Position numbers and translations under genes: made by a program. A stretch of 64,000 nucleotides of DNA, from the NCBI GenBank assembly GCA_030789695.1, contig CM061141.1:172188807-172252806 (forward strand), written 5' to 3'. Under the pieces are notes generated by a model that did no database searches, had not been told where the DNA came from, and worked only from the letters and a program-made list of their open reading frames with translations. Shown piece by piece: positions 9,398 through 23,300 of the stretch. Every line of letters begins with the position of its first letter. Position 1 is the stretch's first letter. This stretch comes from Scilla litardierei (Eukaryota; Streptophyta; Magnoliopsida; Asparagales; Asparagaceae).

Positions 9398-12300
9398 ATG
9401 GCGATCTCCCGGTTCTGATGTACATTTTTGCGGATTTTTAACCTCGAGCCAATTTTCTATATTTTCTAGAAGATATGGATATTTTTATTAAATAATATGA
9501 TTTTTGTGTCTAATTTTGTCTTCTCTTATTTTTTTGTTGAATAGGACAATCTCCCGGTTCCAATAGACCTTTTTACAAATTTTTCATAGCTCCGGACAAT
9601 TTTCTACATTTTCTGTACGACATAGGATCTTTATATTAAATGATATAATTTTTATATCCTAATTTTGTCATCTCCTACTTTTAAGTTGCAAATGGCGATC
9701 TTCAGATTCCAACTGAAATTTTTGCGGATTTTTCTGAGATCTGAGCTATTTTCTACAGTTTCTTAAACATATGGATCATTTTATTAAATGATATGATTTT
9801 TGGCCTTATTTTATCTTCACTTATTTTCTGTTGAAGATGGCGATCTCCCAGTTCCAACAGACATTTTTGCGTATTTTTTTTGAGCAGGAGGCTATTTTTA
9901 TATTTTATGGAAGATATGAATCTTTTTATTAAATGATATGATTTTTATAGCCTAAGTTTGTCTTCTCTTATTTTTCAGTTGAAGATGATCTCTTGTTTCC
10001 AACGGACATTTTTGCGGTTTTTTTAGCTCGGGGCTATTTTATACAGTTAATTGAGGATATTGATCTTTTATTAAATAATGATTTTTATAGCCTAAGTTTC
10101 TCTTCTCTTATTTTTTTAGTTGAAGATGGCGATCTCCCTATCCAACGGACAATTTTGCGGATTTTTTGACATCGAGCCTATTTCCTATATTTTCTGGAAG
10201 ATATGTATCTTTTTCTTAAATTATATGATTTTTGGACATAATTTTGTCTTCCTTTAATTTTTTTCGTTGAATATGGCGATCTCCCGGTTCCAACAGACCT
10301 TTTTGCCAATTTTTCTTATCTCCTGGCAATTTTTTACATTTTCTGTAAGACATGGATCTTTATACTAAATGAGATACTTTTTATACCCTTATTTTGTCTT
10401 CTATTATTTTTTCTGTTGAATATGGCAATCTTCCCGGTCCAACAGACATTTTGCGCATTTTTCTGTGATCTAGGCTATTTTCTATATTTTCTAAAAGATA
10501 TAAATATATATTAAATCTTTTGATTTTTACCCTAATTTTGTATCTTATATTTTTCAGTTGAAAATGGCAATCTCCCGATTCCAACAGACATATTTAGGAA
10601 TTTTTCTGAGCTCGGGGCTATTTTCTACATTTTATTGGAGACATGTATCTTTTTATTAAATGATATGATTATTATATCCTAAGTTTGTATTCTCTAATTT
10701 TTCAGTTGAAGATGGTGATCTCCTGGTTCCAATAGACATTTTTTGGATCTTTTTATTAAACGATATAATTTTCGTATACTAAGTTTGCCTTATCTTATTT
10801 TCAGATGAAAATGGCAATCTCCTGGTTCCAACGCACATTTTGGCCGATTTTTCTGACCGAGAGTCTATTTTCTGCATTTTTTGAAAGACATTGATCTATT
10901 TATTAAATGATATGATTTTTGGCATAATTTTGTATTCTCTTATTTTTTCAATTGAAGATAGAGATCTTCCTGTTCCAATAGACATTTTTACGGATTTTTC
11001 AGAACTCCAGGCTATTTTTACATTTGATTAAAAATATGGATCGCTTTATTAAATGACAAGATTTTTATGGCCTAATTTTGTCTTCTTATATTTTTCAGTT
11101 GAATATGGTGAGCTTCAGGTTCCAACGGACATTTTTGCGGATTTTTCTTAGCTTTGGGCTTTTTTCTACATTTTCTTGAACATATGAATCTTTTTATTAA
11201 ATGATATAATTTGTTGGTTTAATTTTGTCTTCTCTTTTTTTCAGTTGAATATTGAGATCTTTCTGTTTCAATGGACATTTGTGCGGATTTTTCTTATCTC
11301 GGTGCTATTTTCTACATTTTATGGCAGATATATATCTTTTTATTAAATGATATGATTTTTGGCCAAAGTTTGTCTTCTTTTATTTTTCAGTTGAAGATGG
11401 CGATCTCCCGGTTCCAACAGACATTTTTTCGGATTTTTCTGAGCTCTGACCTATTTTCTACATTTTCTGTATGATATGATTCTTTATATTAAATGATATG
11501 ATTTTTATAACCTAATTTTGTCTTCTCTTATTTAGTCGAAGCTGGCAATCCCCCGGTTCCAACGGACATTTTTGCCGATTTGTTTGAGCTCGGGGATATG
11601 TTTCTACATTTTCAGAAAGTTATAGATCTTTTTATTAAGTGATGTGAATCTTTGACCTGATTTTTTCTTCTCTTATTTTTTAGTTGAACATGGCGATCAC
11701 CTAGTTCCAACGAACATTTTTTACGGATTTTTCTGAGCTTAGTGCTATTTTCTACATTTTCAGAAAGTTATGTATCTTTTTATTAAATGATATGATTTTT
11801 ATAGCCTAATTTTTTCTTCTCTTATTTTTAATTCGAAGATGCCGATCTCCCGATTCCAACGGACATTGTTGCGTAATTTTGTGCTCGGTGCTATTTTGTA
11901 CATTGTATGGAAGGTATAGAACATTTTATTAAGTAATATCATTTTTATAGCCTACGTTTGTCTTCTCTTCTGTTTTCAGTTGAAGATGGCGATCTTCGGT
12001 TCCAATGGACATCTTTGCAAATTTTTCTTAGCTTTTAGACTATTTTTATAAATTTTCTTGAAGATATGTTTCTTTTTCTGAAATGATATGATTTTTTGGC
12101 CAAATTTTGTCTTCTCTTTTTTTACTTTGAAGATGGCACTCCCGGTTCCAATAAATATTTGTGCGGATTTATTTTGAGCTACGAGCTATTTTTTATATTT
12201 TTGTGTAATATGAATCTTTATATTAATTGATATGATTGTTATAACCTAATTTGTCATTTCTTATTTTTTTCAGTTGACGATGGTGACCTCCCAGCTGCAA

Positions 12301-15300
12301 GGGACATTTTTTGTGGATTTTTTGAGCTCGGGGCTATTTTTCTACATTTTCGAGAAGTTGTGGATCTTTTTATTAAATGATATGATTTTTAGCCTAATTG
12401 TGTCTTTTTTACTTTTTTCAGTTGAAGATAGTGATCTCATGTTTCTAACGGACATTTGTGTATAATTCTGACCTCAGGAATATTTTTGAAATTTTTGGGA
12501 AGATATAGATCTTTTTATTAAATAATATGATTTTATGCCTTACTGTGGCATGTCTTATTTTTAGTTGAAGATGGTGTTCTCCCTGTTCCAACGGACATTT
12601 TTACGGATTTTTATAAGCTCGGTGCTATTTTCTACATTCTTATAAATTATATGATTTTTATATACTACGTTTGTCTTCTCTTATTTTTTAAGTTGAAGAT
12701 GACAATCTCCCGGTTCCAATGGACCTTTCTGCATATTTTTCTTAATATGAGACTGTTTTTCTACATTTTCAGGAAGATATGGATCTTTTTATGAAATGAG
12801 ATGATTTTCGGCCTAATTTTGTCTTTTTTCTTTTTCAGATGAAGATAATGATCTCCCAGTTCCAACGAATATTTTTACGGATTGTTTTGAGCTCTGGGAA
12901 ATTTTATACATTTTATGTAAGATATAAATCTTTATATTAAATGATATGATTTTTATAGCCTAATTTTGTCTTCTCTTATTTTGCAGTTAACGATGAGGAT
13001 CTCTCGATTCAAAGAACATTTTTGCGGATTATTTTAAAGCTCGGTGCTATTTTATACATTTTATATAAGATTTAGAACTTTTTATTAAATGATATTATTT
13101 TTATAGCCTACGTTTCTCCTCTCTTATTTTTTCAGTTGAAGATGGCGATCTCTCGGTTCCAGCAGAAATTTTTGCGGATTTTTCTGAGATCCATGCTATT
13201 TTCTACATATTCTAGAAGATATGGATCTTTATATTAAATTATATGGTTTTTAAGTTTTAATTTTGTCTTCTCTTATTTTTTTCAGTTGAAGAAGTCAATA
13301 TTTCGGTTCCAACAAACTTTTTTGTGTATTATTCTGATCTCGGGGCTATTTTCTACATTTTTGGAATATATGTATCTTTTTAATAAATGATATGATTTTT
13401 GGCCTAATTTTGTCTCCTCTTATTTTTCAATTGAAGTTGGTGAGCTCTCGGTTCCAACTGACATTTTTGCAGATTTTTATGAGATCGGTGCTATTTTTTA
13501 TATTTTATGAAAGATGGATATCTTTTAATTAAATGATATGATTTTTATAGCATACATTTGGCTTGTCTTATTTTTTTCAGTTGAAGATGATGATCAACCC
13601 ATTTCAAGAGACGTTTTGCGGATTTTTCTTAGCTTGGGACTATTTTTCTACCTTTTGGAAGATTGATTTTTTGGCCCAATTTTGTATTCTCTTTTTTCAG
13701 TTAATGATGGCGATCTCTCAGTTCCAATTTACATTTGTGCAGATTTTTTTGACCTCCAGGCTATTTTCTACGTTTTATATAAGATATGGATCTTTATATT
13801 AAATGATATGATTGTTATAGCCTAATTTTGTATTCACTTATTTTCCAGTGGAAGATGGCAATCGCCCGGTTTTAACGGATATTTTTGCAGATTTTTCTAA
13901 ACTCAGGACCATTGTTCTACGTTTTAGAAAAGTTATGGATCTTTTTATTATATGATAATATTTTTTAGACAAATTTTGTCTTCTCTTGTTTTTAACCTGA
14001 AGATGTCGATCTCATGGTTCCAACGGACATATTTTACAGATTATTCTGACCTCAGGACTATTTTCTAAATTTCCTGGAAGATATGAATCTTTTTATTAAA
14101 TGATTTGAGTTTTGGCCAAATTTTGGCTTCTTGTTGAAGATGGCGATCTCCCGGTTTCGAATGTTCTTTTGCGGATTTTTCTGAGCTCGATGCTACTTTC
14201 TACATTTTATGGAAGATACATATCTTTTTATTAAATGAGATAATTTTTATAGCCTACATTTTTCTTCTCTTATTTTTTAGGTGAAGGAGGCGATCTACCG
14301 GTTCCAACAAACATTTTTGCGGACTTTTCTTAGCTTGGGACTATTTTGCTACATTTTCTGCAAGAATTTATTTTTAATGAAATGATATGATTTTTTGGCC
14401 TAATTTTGTTTTCTCTTTTTACATGTTAAAGATGGCGATCTCCCGGTTCCAACAGAGATTTTTGTAGATTATTCTGACCTCGGGGCTATTTCTAAATTTT
14501 CTGGAAGATATGCATATTTTTATTAAATACTATGATTTTTGGCCTAATTTTGTCTTCTCTTATTTTTCTATTAAAGATGGCGATCAGTCGATTCCAATGG
14601 ATATATTTGCGGATTTTTCGCAGCTCGGTGCTATTTTCTACATTATATGTAAGATATGGATCTTTTTATTAAATGAAATAATCTTTATATCCTACGTTTG
14701 TCTTCTCTTATTTTTTTTAGTTGAATATGTCGAACTACCGGTTCCATCGGATATTTTTACTGCTACATTTTATGGAAGATATGGATCATTTTATTAAATG
14801 ATATGATTTTAGGCCTAATTTTGTCATCTCTTATTTCTTTAGTTTAAGATGGCGTTCTCCCGGTTCAAAAGGACATTTTTGCAGATTTTTTGACCTAGAG
14901 GATATTTTCTATATTTTCTGGAAGATATGTATCTTTTTAATAAATAATAAGTTTTGGGCCTAATTTTGTCTTCTCATATTTTTCAGATGAAGATGGCAAT
15001 CACCCGGTTCCAACTGACATTTTTGCATATTTTCTAAGTTCAGGGCAATTTTTCTACATTTTATGGAAGATATGTATCGTTTTATTAAATGATATGATTT
15101 TTTGGCCTAAATTTTGTCTTCTCTTATTTTTCTGTTGAAGATGGCGTTCTCTCGGTTCTAACGGATATTTTTGCCGATTTTTTTGACCTAGAAACTATTT
15201 TTTTACATTTTAGGAAGATAAGGATCTTTTTATTATGTAATTTGGGTTTAAAGCTTAATTTTGTCTTCTTTTTTAGATTAAGATGGCGATCTCCTGGTTC

Positions 15301-16590
15301 CAACGGATATTTTTGCGGTTTTTCTGAGCTCTTGGCTATTTTCTAAATCTTTTGTAAGATATTTTTCATTAAATTAAAAGATATAATTTTAGAGCCTAAT
15401 TTGTCTTTTCTTATTTTTCAATAGAAGATAGTGATCTCGCAGTTTAAACTGACATTTTTTGCGGATTTTACTTATCTCGGAGCTATTCTCTGTATTTTCA
15501 GGAAGATATGCATCAATTAGTTAAATATTATGATTTTTTGCCTAATTTGTCTTCTCTTACTTTTCAGTTGAAGATAGCGATCTCCATGTTCCAATGGACA
15601 TTTTCACGGATTTTTCTGAGCTCGAGGCTATTTTCTGCATTTTCTGGAAGATATAGATCGTTTTATTAAATGATAACTTTTTGGCCTAATTTTATCTTCT
15701 CTAGTTTTTAGTTGAAAATGGCGATCTCCCTGTCCCAACGGGTATCTTTAGGGATTTTTCTGTGCTCGGGGCTATTTTCTATATGTTATTGTAGATGTGA
15801 ATCTTTTTATTAAATGATATGCTTTTTAACCTAATTTTGTCTTCCCTTATTTTTTGCAGTTGAAGATGGCAATATCACGGTTTCAACGGACATTTTTGCG
15901 GATTTTTCTGATTTCGAGTCTATTTCCAACATTTTCAGGAATTTATGGATCTTTTTATTAAATGATATGCTTTTTACCTAATTTTATCTTCCCTTATTTT
16001 TGGCAGTTGAAGATGGCGATATCCTGGTTTCAACGGATATTTTTGCAGATTTTTCTGAGCTCGAGTCTATTTCCAACATTTTCGGGAAGTTATGAATCTT
16101 TTTATTAAATGTTATGATTTTTGGCCTAAATTTGTCTTCTCCTATTTTTCAATTGAAGATGGTGATCTCCCAGTTCCTACGGACATTTTTGTTGATTATT
16201 CTGTCCTCATGCTATTTTCTAAATTTTCTTGAAGATATGGATATTTTTATTAATGATATGATTTTTGGCCTAATTATGGCTACTCTTATTTTTCAGTTGA
16301 AGATGGCTATCTTCCAGTTCCAACGGAAATTTTTGCGAATTTTTCGAAGCTCAGTGCTATTTTCTACATTTTAATGAAAATATAAATTTATAATTTACTG
16401 ATATGATTTTTATATCATACGTTTTTCTTCTCTTATTTTTCAGTTGAAGATGGCGATCTCCTATTTCAAATGGACATTTTTGCGGATTTTTCTGAGCTCG
16501 GTGCTATTTTATAAAGTTAATTGAGGACATGAATCTTTTAAACAAATGATGATTTTTATAGCCTAAGTTTATCTTCTCTTATTTTTTTAG
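9398..16590 (+). repeat. 146-bp satellite array, block 3
   Basis: About 49 monomers. Spacing measured across 15.14-16.45 kb is 143-148 bp. Marker monomers include a short one lacking the middle third (from about 10707), a TTGAATATTG monomer (about 11245) followed by a TGTATGATATGA monomer (about 11466), and the pair ending ATACAGTTAATTGAGGATAT (about 10030 and again near 16520). The same series appears in block 4/5 about 11 kb further on. Confidence 0.95.
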
Positions 16591-16779
16591 CTGAAAATGT
16601 TTGATGGGGCCCAGCCCATCAACTTACAAAATGAAGACCAATTTCTAAGTGAAGGCCCAATAACAAGAGGAATGCTAAAAAGAATGCACAATGCAATTGG
16701 AGTCCTAGTAGAAGCATTGCTGGCCCAAGAAAGTTATGCTCACAAAGAGGCCTTTGCTAATCCAAGCACAAGAAATTAA
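16591..16779 (+). pseudogene. Ty3/gypsy pol C-terminal remnant
   Basis: A 60-codon frame (16597-16779) contains the stretch SEGPITRGMLKRMHNAIGVL and ends PSTRN. The [R/E]GPITR-x-x-x-K-[RK]-[ML] pattern followed by an amphipathic leucine-rich stretch is typical of the very end of plant Ty3/gypsy polyproteins, after integrase. Everything upstream (gag, protease, reverse transcriptase, RNase H, integrase) is absent; satellite DNA abuts at about 16590. It is followed by the element's own 3' untranslated repeats and LTR, all in one orientation. Confidence 0.65.
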
Positions 16780-17140
16780 GGCCATAATTCTGAACGCATT
16801 CATGGGGGAAGATCAAGAGTCATGGGCCATAAACCTGAGTGCATTCATGGGGGAAGATCAAGAGTCATGTGCAACAATAAATCAGAATTCATGGGGAAGA
16901 TCAAGAGTCATTTGTATCCAATAAATCTGAATTCATGGGGGAAGCTAAAGAATCAAGTGCACCAACCACCATTAAATCTGAATTCATGGGGAAGCTGAAG
17001 AGTCAAGTGTAACAACCACCTTTAAATCTAATTCATTGGGAAGCTGAAGAGTCAAGTGCAATAACCACCTTTAAATCTGAATTCATTGGAGAGATCTAGA
17101 GCCAAGAAGCATGAACTTATGAATTATAAATGCATGGGCC
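16780..17140 (+). repeat. Retrotransposon 3' untranslated tandem repeats, copy B
   Basis: Six or so units of 45-57 bp with the core AATTCATGGGGGAAGATCAA / AAGCTGAAGAGTCAAGTG. They start directly after the pol stop codon. The last unit leads into GAGATCTAGAGCCAAGAAGC, also present in copy A at about 8738. Confidence 0.8.
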
Positions 17141-19787
17141 ACCACTAAAACATGTCACGCCCCGCTTTCCAAAACGACGGAAGCGAGACGTGACTAAGGT
17201 CCGCATGGGCCGGGGCTGAGAAGCCCAGACCCAATAAGCGTCTGTAGGGATACCATAAAGTTACAGGTTCTTGCATATAAAAGTTCTGAACAAAGAAATA
17301 AGAGTACATGAAGGAAACTGCATTCATTAATATAAAGAGATAATATCCAGCGAGTACAAAAGTCTAACAAGGAAGCCCAGCATAGCTACAACTGCAAAAA
17401 ACGAAACTACTGGTGCTACGCACCCAACCTAAAACAGAAAGCAAAAAGGTGCTACACACCCAAACTACGCACGACAGAAACTCCAAGGTCAACAACAGAG
17501 GAAACTCTAAGCCTGGTCCTCGCTCGGGTCGTACCCCTGATCATCAGCATACTCCTGCTCCAAGTCCACTGGTACCGACTCATGGTCTACTAACTCTGTC
17601 TCGGTACCTGATGTAGAAACACCAAGAGAAAGTGGTTGTACGTCTGGCGAAGTCTGCAAGTAAACGTGAGAAGACTCCACTGCAAAGTGTATAACAATTT
17701 AAAGATGACCTTTTAAAGGCTGATTACATGGTAATGATGCAGCGACATGACAGATATGTATATGTGCAAGAAAGTAAAGCAACACTGAAAAGTAACCGTG
17801 ACAGGCAATAGCCGTAGCTTGTGCTACTGGCTACAAGACTAGACTAGACTAGACAAGACTAGACTAGACTAGACTAGACCGTGCGTGTCACGAAGGGTTC
17901 ATGCCTTACTGTTAGAGGGGGATCAGACCCTCTAAGCCGTGCGCACGCTCAACACTACCACAGCCCAAGTGCACAAGACAAGACATGACAAGGGATCATC
18001 CACTCACTCGATGAGTGCCCTATTCACCCGCAGGCTTATGTATTACCAATCGTGACAAGGGATCACTCCCTCTAACTTGGAGAGTGCCCTATTCGCCCGC
18101 AGGCTTATCCATTACCAATCGTGACAAGGGATCACTTTTTAGCTTTGAGAGTGCCCTATTCGCCCGCAGGCTTATGCAATACATGACATGATGAAAGTGA
18201 CTGGATGAGAGTTACATGACATGGCAAGACTAGATGAGAGTTGAGTTATTCTTTCTAGGGGGTCCACACGCACGCACACACAGATAAAACCTATGGTAGC
18301 AGTTGTTGTTGTTGTTGATTATAGGGGATCCACACACACACACAAATAAAACCTATGGTGTCAGTTGTTGTTGTGCCGGACTTCGTCGTCAAGTCCAGGC
18401 TGCCGTGGGGTATCCCAGACGCTATCATTTCACGTCTGGTTCTCTTATTATACTTTTTATAGTTTAAGAAAGACAATGGCCTAAACGTGGCTGTGCGTAA
18501 GTGAACACACTTGCCTGTGGTGGTGAGCGGTACGTTCGTCGGGAGCGTCTCGTCGAGGCGAAGCATTGGTAAGGGGTCGTCTGGTTGACGAACACACGGG
18601 TATCGGCGTCGGATCTGGAAATGGCAACGAATCGCGTCGCCTCCGTTCCCAGAATGTTTGATCGATGCAATTTTAAAATGCTTTAAACTATATAATGTTC
18701 CTTATAACACGTTACTATTCACATATTGGAGTTACTACTCTTAGGAATTAACAAATAAACTAACCTATATCATATTAAACTAATCAATTAATAACTTACT
18801 AATTATTTATAATGCATACTAACAATGTATTTATATTTATTAGCTTAATGAAAGTGGGTGGGTACGTACAGACATGGGATAATAGCTTGTAAGATAAAAC
18901 GGACACTTAATTAATAACTCCCAATCATTTATAAAATATCATTACATAAGGCTATACGCATGCACATATACAAACTTACGCTTATGCAATTATAACTCAC
19001 TTCCCAGTTTGCGTTGGTTGCAGGAATGGGCGAAGGCGATCGGCGTCGGGTGTGGTCGTCGTTGGTGACTGTTGGAGAGAGGGGGATGGCCGGAGTATGT
19101 GGCTGGGTGCTGCAGTGGCGGTTGCCGGTGTGGAGAAATGGAGGGGAAGACTGCGGCAAGAGAAGGGGTGCAGTCGGAGTCGGATGACAGCGGTTAAGGG
19201 TGGTCGTCGGCGGTTCAGGTGAGGGGAGAACGAGGGTGGCAGTCCGAGGAGAGCGATGCTGGGGCGTGGGCTTGGGCGCAGGTCGAGGGGTTGTTTGATG
19301 GCGGTCTGTGGCTTGGGAAGGAGCGTTGCGCGCGTGGAGGGAGTTGGTGGCCGGAGGGTGGTGTGTTGCGGATGACTTGCCGTCGGGTTGGAGATCGGCT
19401 TGAGGGGAGAGATGAGGTGAAGGGGAGGTTTTCCTTTTGTGCGGCACGATCAAACTTAGCCCTAGGTTATTGTTGCTATTAATAGAGAGGGGGATAGAGA
19501 GACGAATGTGGGGAGAGTGGGTAAGAGTCGTGGGAGAGGGGGTACGATGGGATAGGGTAGAGTTATTAGGATATGAAATCAAATAGGTTCTGATTATAAC
19601 CTCATAATATTTTGTTTTGATTTGTTTACAGATTGATTTGATTCGGTAATTCAAAAAAACTAACAGTCTAGATATTTGGTTAGATATTGCTAATCTTTGG
19701 GTTAGTGTCCTTTAAAAAAATTTCAATACTTTTAAGTTTGTTTTTAAGAAAAAGAAACGCACAGACTCGTCCACGTTTAAAATGTTT
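17141..19787. mobile_element. Insertion of about 2.65 kb splitting retroelement copy B; family unresolved
   Basis: Copy A runs without a break where copy B is interrupted, so this is a later insertion. It begins near ACATGTCACGCCCCGCTTTC and ends near CACGTTTAAAATG. It holds an AGACT micro-repeat (17840-17880), three 67-69 bp tandem units (17990-18185), a duplicated CACA/GTTGTTG block (18257 and 18324) and a GC-rich stretch (19010-19450). A 241-codon minus-strand frame over that stretch is Pro/Ser/Thr-rich low complexity, not a recognisable protein. I could not fix its target duplication or terminal structure. Confidence 0.6.
17990..18185 (+). repeat. Tandem repeat, three units of 67-69 bp
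   Basis: GACAAGGGATCA, AGTGCCCTATTC and CCCGCAGGCTTAT recur with GTGCCC at 18015, 18084 and 18151. The units lie inside the 17.1-19.8 kb insertion. Confidence 0.9.
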
Positions 19788-20386
19788 CAATAGGCTCATA
19801 ATTTCATGTTGTCTTTTGGTCTTCCCTAGGTCACATTTATGTCTTTTACTTATTCCAGGTCATTATAATGACTAATGGGCTACCAAAAGCCATTAGTTGT
19901 CCTTAATTAGAGGGTTTTAAGCTTCCAAGCTCTACCTATAAATAGAGAATGTTATCATTTTGTAACAAGCATGAATCAATTCGATTATCAATTCAGAATT
20001 GAGTGTTCTTCACAAATTTTGAGAGTTTTTATATCTTATTTAACTCTTGTGAAACCTTGCCTTGTCAATCTTCCTTTTAAGATTGGTGATCCAAATTCGC
20101 AAAAGCCCCCAATTCGTGATTCAACCCAAGTGCGTTGCTGTGTGGATTTGTTAAACTCGTGTTCGTGGTTGGGCAAGTGGTCTAAGTAGCAGGTCGCTTT
20201 CCTATAACGTTGGTTAGCTATTTGCATTTATCAGGTCAGTGAACCATCTTTGTTTAGATCTAATAACTCCCTTTTTCCTTTCTCCAAGTTTGGAGTGTGT
20301 GATATATCCTTCTTTTTTAAGTTTGTTCCGAGTTCCTTGTATAACATACGACGTGAAAATCGGGCCACCTCCCTGGTTTCACATCA
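19788..20386 (+). mobile_element. LTR of a Ty3/gypsy element, copy B
   Basis: The sequence resumes with TCATAATTTCATGTTGTC, parallel to copy A, and ends CACATCA at 20386. The satellite follows with ATGGCGATCTCGC, the same junction as in copy A. It has an intact TATAAATAG box. Confidence 0.78.
19937..19945 (+). promoter_or_regulatory. TATA box of LTR copy B
   Basis: TATAAATAG lies between a CTTCCAAGCTCTACC stretch and GTAACAAGCATGAATC, the usual position of a plant LTR core promoter. Transcription would run rightward into the satellite. Confidence 0.55.
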
Positions 20387-23300
20387 ATGGCGATCTCGCA
20401 GTTCCAACATATATTTTGCGGATTTTTCTGACCTCGAGCCAATTTTCTTTATTTGTTGGAAGATATGGATCTTTTTATTAAATAATATGGTTTTTGGGCC
20501 TAATTTTGTATTCTCTTTTTTTCGTTGCATATGTCGGTCTCTCGGTTCCAACAGACCTTTTTATGAATTTTTCTTAGCTCCGGACAATTTTCTACATTTT
20601 TTGTAAGACACGAGATCTTTGTATTAAATGATATAATTTTTATATCCTAATTTTGTATTCTCTTGTTTTTAAGTTGAAGACGGCGATCTTCCGATTCCAA
20701 CTGAAGTTTTGTTGATTTTCTGAGATCTGGGCTACGTTCTAAATTTTCTAAAAGATATGGATCATTTTATTAAATGATATGAATTTTGGGCCTTACTTTA
20801 TCTTTTCTTATTTTTTGTTGAAGATGGTGATCTCCCGGTTCCAGCGGACATTTTTGCGGATTTTTTTGAACTGGGGGCTATTTTCGATATTTTATGAAAG
20901 ATATGAATCTTTTATTACATGATATGATTTTTATAGCCTAAGATTGTCTTCTCTTATTTTTTAGTTGAAGATGGCGATCTCTTGTTTCCAACGGACACTT
21001 TTGCGGTTTTTTAGCTCGGTGCTATTTTATACAGTTAATTGAGGATATTGATCTTTTATTAAATGATGATTTTTATAACCTAAGTTTGTCTCCTCTTATT
21101 TTTTAGTTGAAGATGGTGATCTCTTTGTTCCAACGGACAATTTTGTGGATTTTTCTGACATCGAGCCTATTTTCTATATTTTCTGGAAGATATGTATTTT
21201 TATTAAATAATATGATTTTTGGGCCTAATTTTATCTTCTCTTATTTTTTCGTTGACTATGGCGATCTCCCAGTTCCAACAGACCTTTTTGCCAATTTTTC
21301 TTATCTCCAAGCAATTTTCAACATTTTCTGTAAGACATGGATATTTATACTAAATGAGATAATTTTTATACCCTTATTTTGTCTTCTCTTATTTTTTTCT
21401 GTTGAAGATGGTGATCTCCTGGTTCTAACAGACATTTTGCACGTTTTTTCGAGATCTGGGCTATTTTCTACATTTTCTAAAGAATACGAATCTTTAAATT
21501 AAATCTTATGATTTTTATAGCCTAATTTAGTCTTCTTATATTTTTCAGTGGAAAATAGCGATCTCCCAATTCCAACAGACATATTTTTACGAATTTTTCT
21601 GAGCTCGGGGCTATTTTCTACATTTTATTGGAGACAAGTATCTTTTTATTAAATGATATGATTATTATATCCCAAGTTTGTATTCTCTTACTTTTCAGTT
21701 GAAGATGGCGATCTCCCAGTTTCAATAGACATTTTTTCGATCTTTTATTCAACGATATTATTTTCGTATACTAAGTTTTTCTTCTCTTATTTTTCAGATG
21801 AAAATGGCGATCTCCCGGTACCAACGGACATTTTGGCGGATTTTTCTGACTGCTAGACTATTTTCTACATTTTTTGAAAGACATGGATCTATTTATTAAA
21901 TGATATGATTTTTGGCATAATTTTGCCTTCACTTATTTTTCAGTTTAATATAGTGATCTTCCAGTTCCAATGGACATTTTTGCGGATTTTTTTGAACTCC
22001 ATGTTTTTTCTACACTTGATTAAATGACACGATTTTTATAGCCTAATTTGTCTTCTCATATTTTTCAGTTGAAGATGACACGCTCCAATTTCCAATGAAC
22101 ATTTTAGCGGATTTTTCTTGGCTTTGGACTTTTTCCTACACTTTCTTGAAGATATGAATCTTTTTATTAAATGATATGATTTGTTGGCCTAATTTTGTCT
22201 TCTCTTTTTTCAGTTGAATATTGTGATCTCCCGGTTCGAACGGACATTTGTGCGGATTTTTCTGATCTCGGTGCTATTTTCTACATTTTATGGAAGATAT
22301 ATATCTTTTTATGAAATGATATGATTTTGGCCTAATTTTGTCGTCTTTTATTTTTCAGTTGAAGGTGGCGATCTCCCGGTTCCAATGGACATTTTTCAGA
22401 TTTTTCTAAGCTCAGACCTATTTTCTACATTTTCTGTATGATATGAATCTTTATATTAAATGATTTGATTTTTATAACCTAATTTTGTCTTATCTTATTA
22501 TTTAGTTGAAGATTGTGATCCCTGGTTCCAACGGACATTTTGCCGATTTTTCTAAACTCGGGGATATGTTTCTACATTTTCGGGAAGTTATAGATCTTTT
22601 TATTAAATGATATGAATTTTTGAAATAATTTTTTATTCTCTTATTTTTTTTCAGTTGAATATGGTGATCACCCGGTTCCAACGAACATTTTTGCAGATTT
22701 TTCTGAGTTCAAGGCTATTTTGTACATTTTCGAAAAGTTATTTATCTTTTTATTAAATGATATGATTTTTATAGCCTAATTTTTTCTTCTCTCATTTTTA
22801 ATTTGAAGATGCCGATCTCCCGATTCCAATGGACATTTTTGCGTATTTTTTGTGCTCGATGCTATTTTGTACATTTTATGGAAGGTATAGAACTTTTTAT
22901 TAAATAATACAATTTTTATATCCTACATTTGTATTCTCTTATGTTTTAAGTTGAAGATGGCGATCTCCGGTTCCAACAGACATTTTTTGCTGATTTTTCT
23001 TAGCTTTTGAATATTTTTCTACATTTTCTGGAAGATATGTATATTTTTATGAAATGATATGATTTTTGGCCTAATTTTGTCTTCTCTTTTTTTGCTTTGA
23101 AGATGGCTATCTCCCTGTTCCAATGGACATTTGTGTGGATTTATTTTGAGCTATGAGCTTTTTTTATATTTTTGTATAATATAAATCTTTACAATAAATG
23201 ATGTGATTGTTATAACCTAATTTTGCCATTTCTTATTTTTCAGTTGAAGATGACAATCTCCCGGTTCCAGGGGACATTTTTGTGCATTTTTGAGCTCGGT

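Noticed and set aside
18929..19654. 241-codon Pro/Ser/Thr-rich minus-strand frame
   Set aside because: GC-rich low-complexity stretch inside a transposon-like insertion, with no domain or signal recognised.
17141..19787. Calling this insertion a specific transposon class
   Set aside because: I could not find matching ends, a target duplication or a coding domain that would decide between an LTR-derived, Helitron or other origin.
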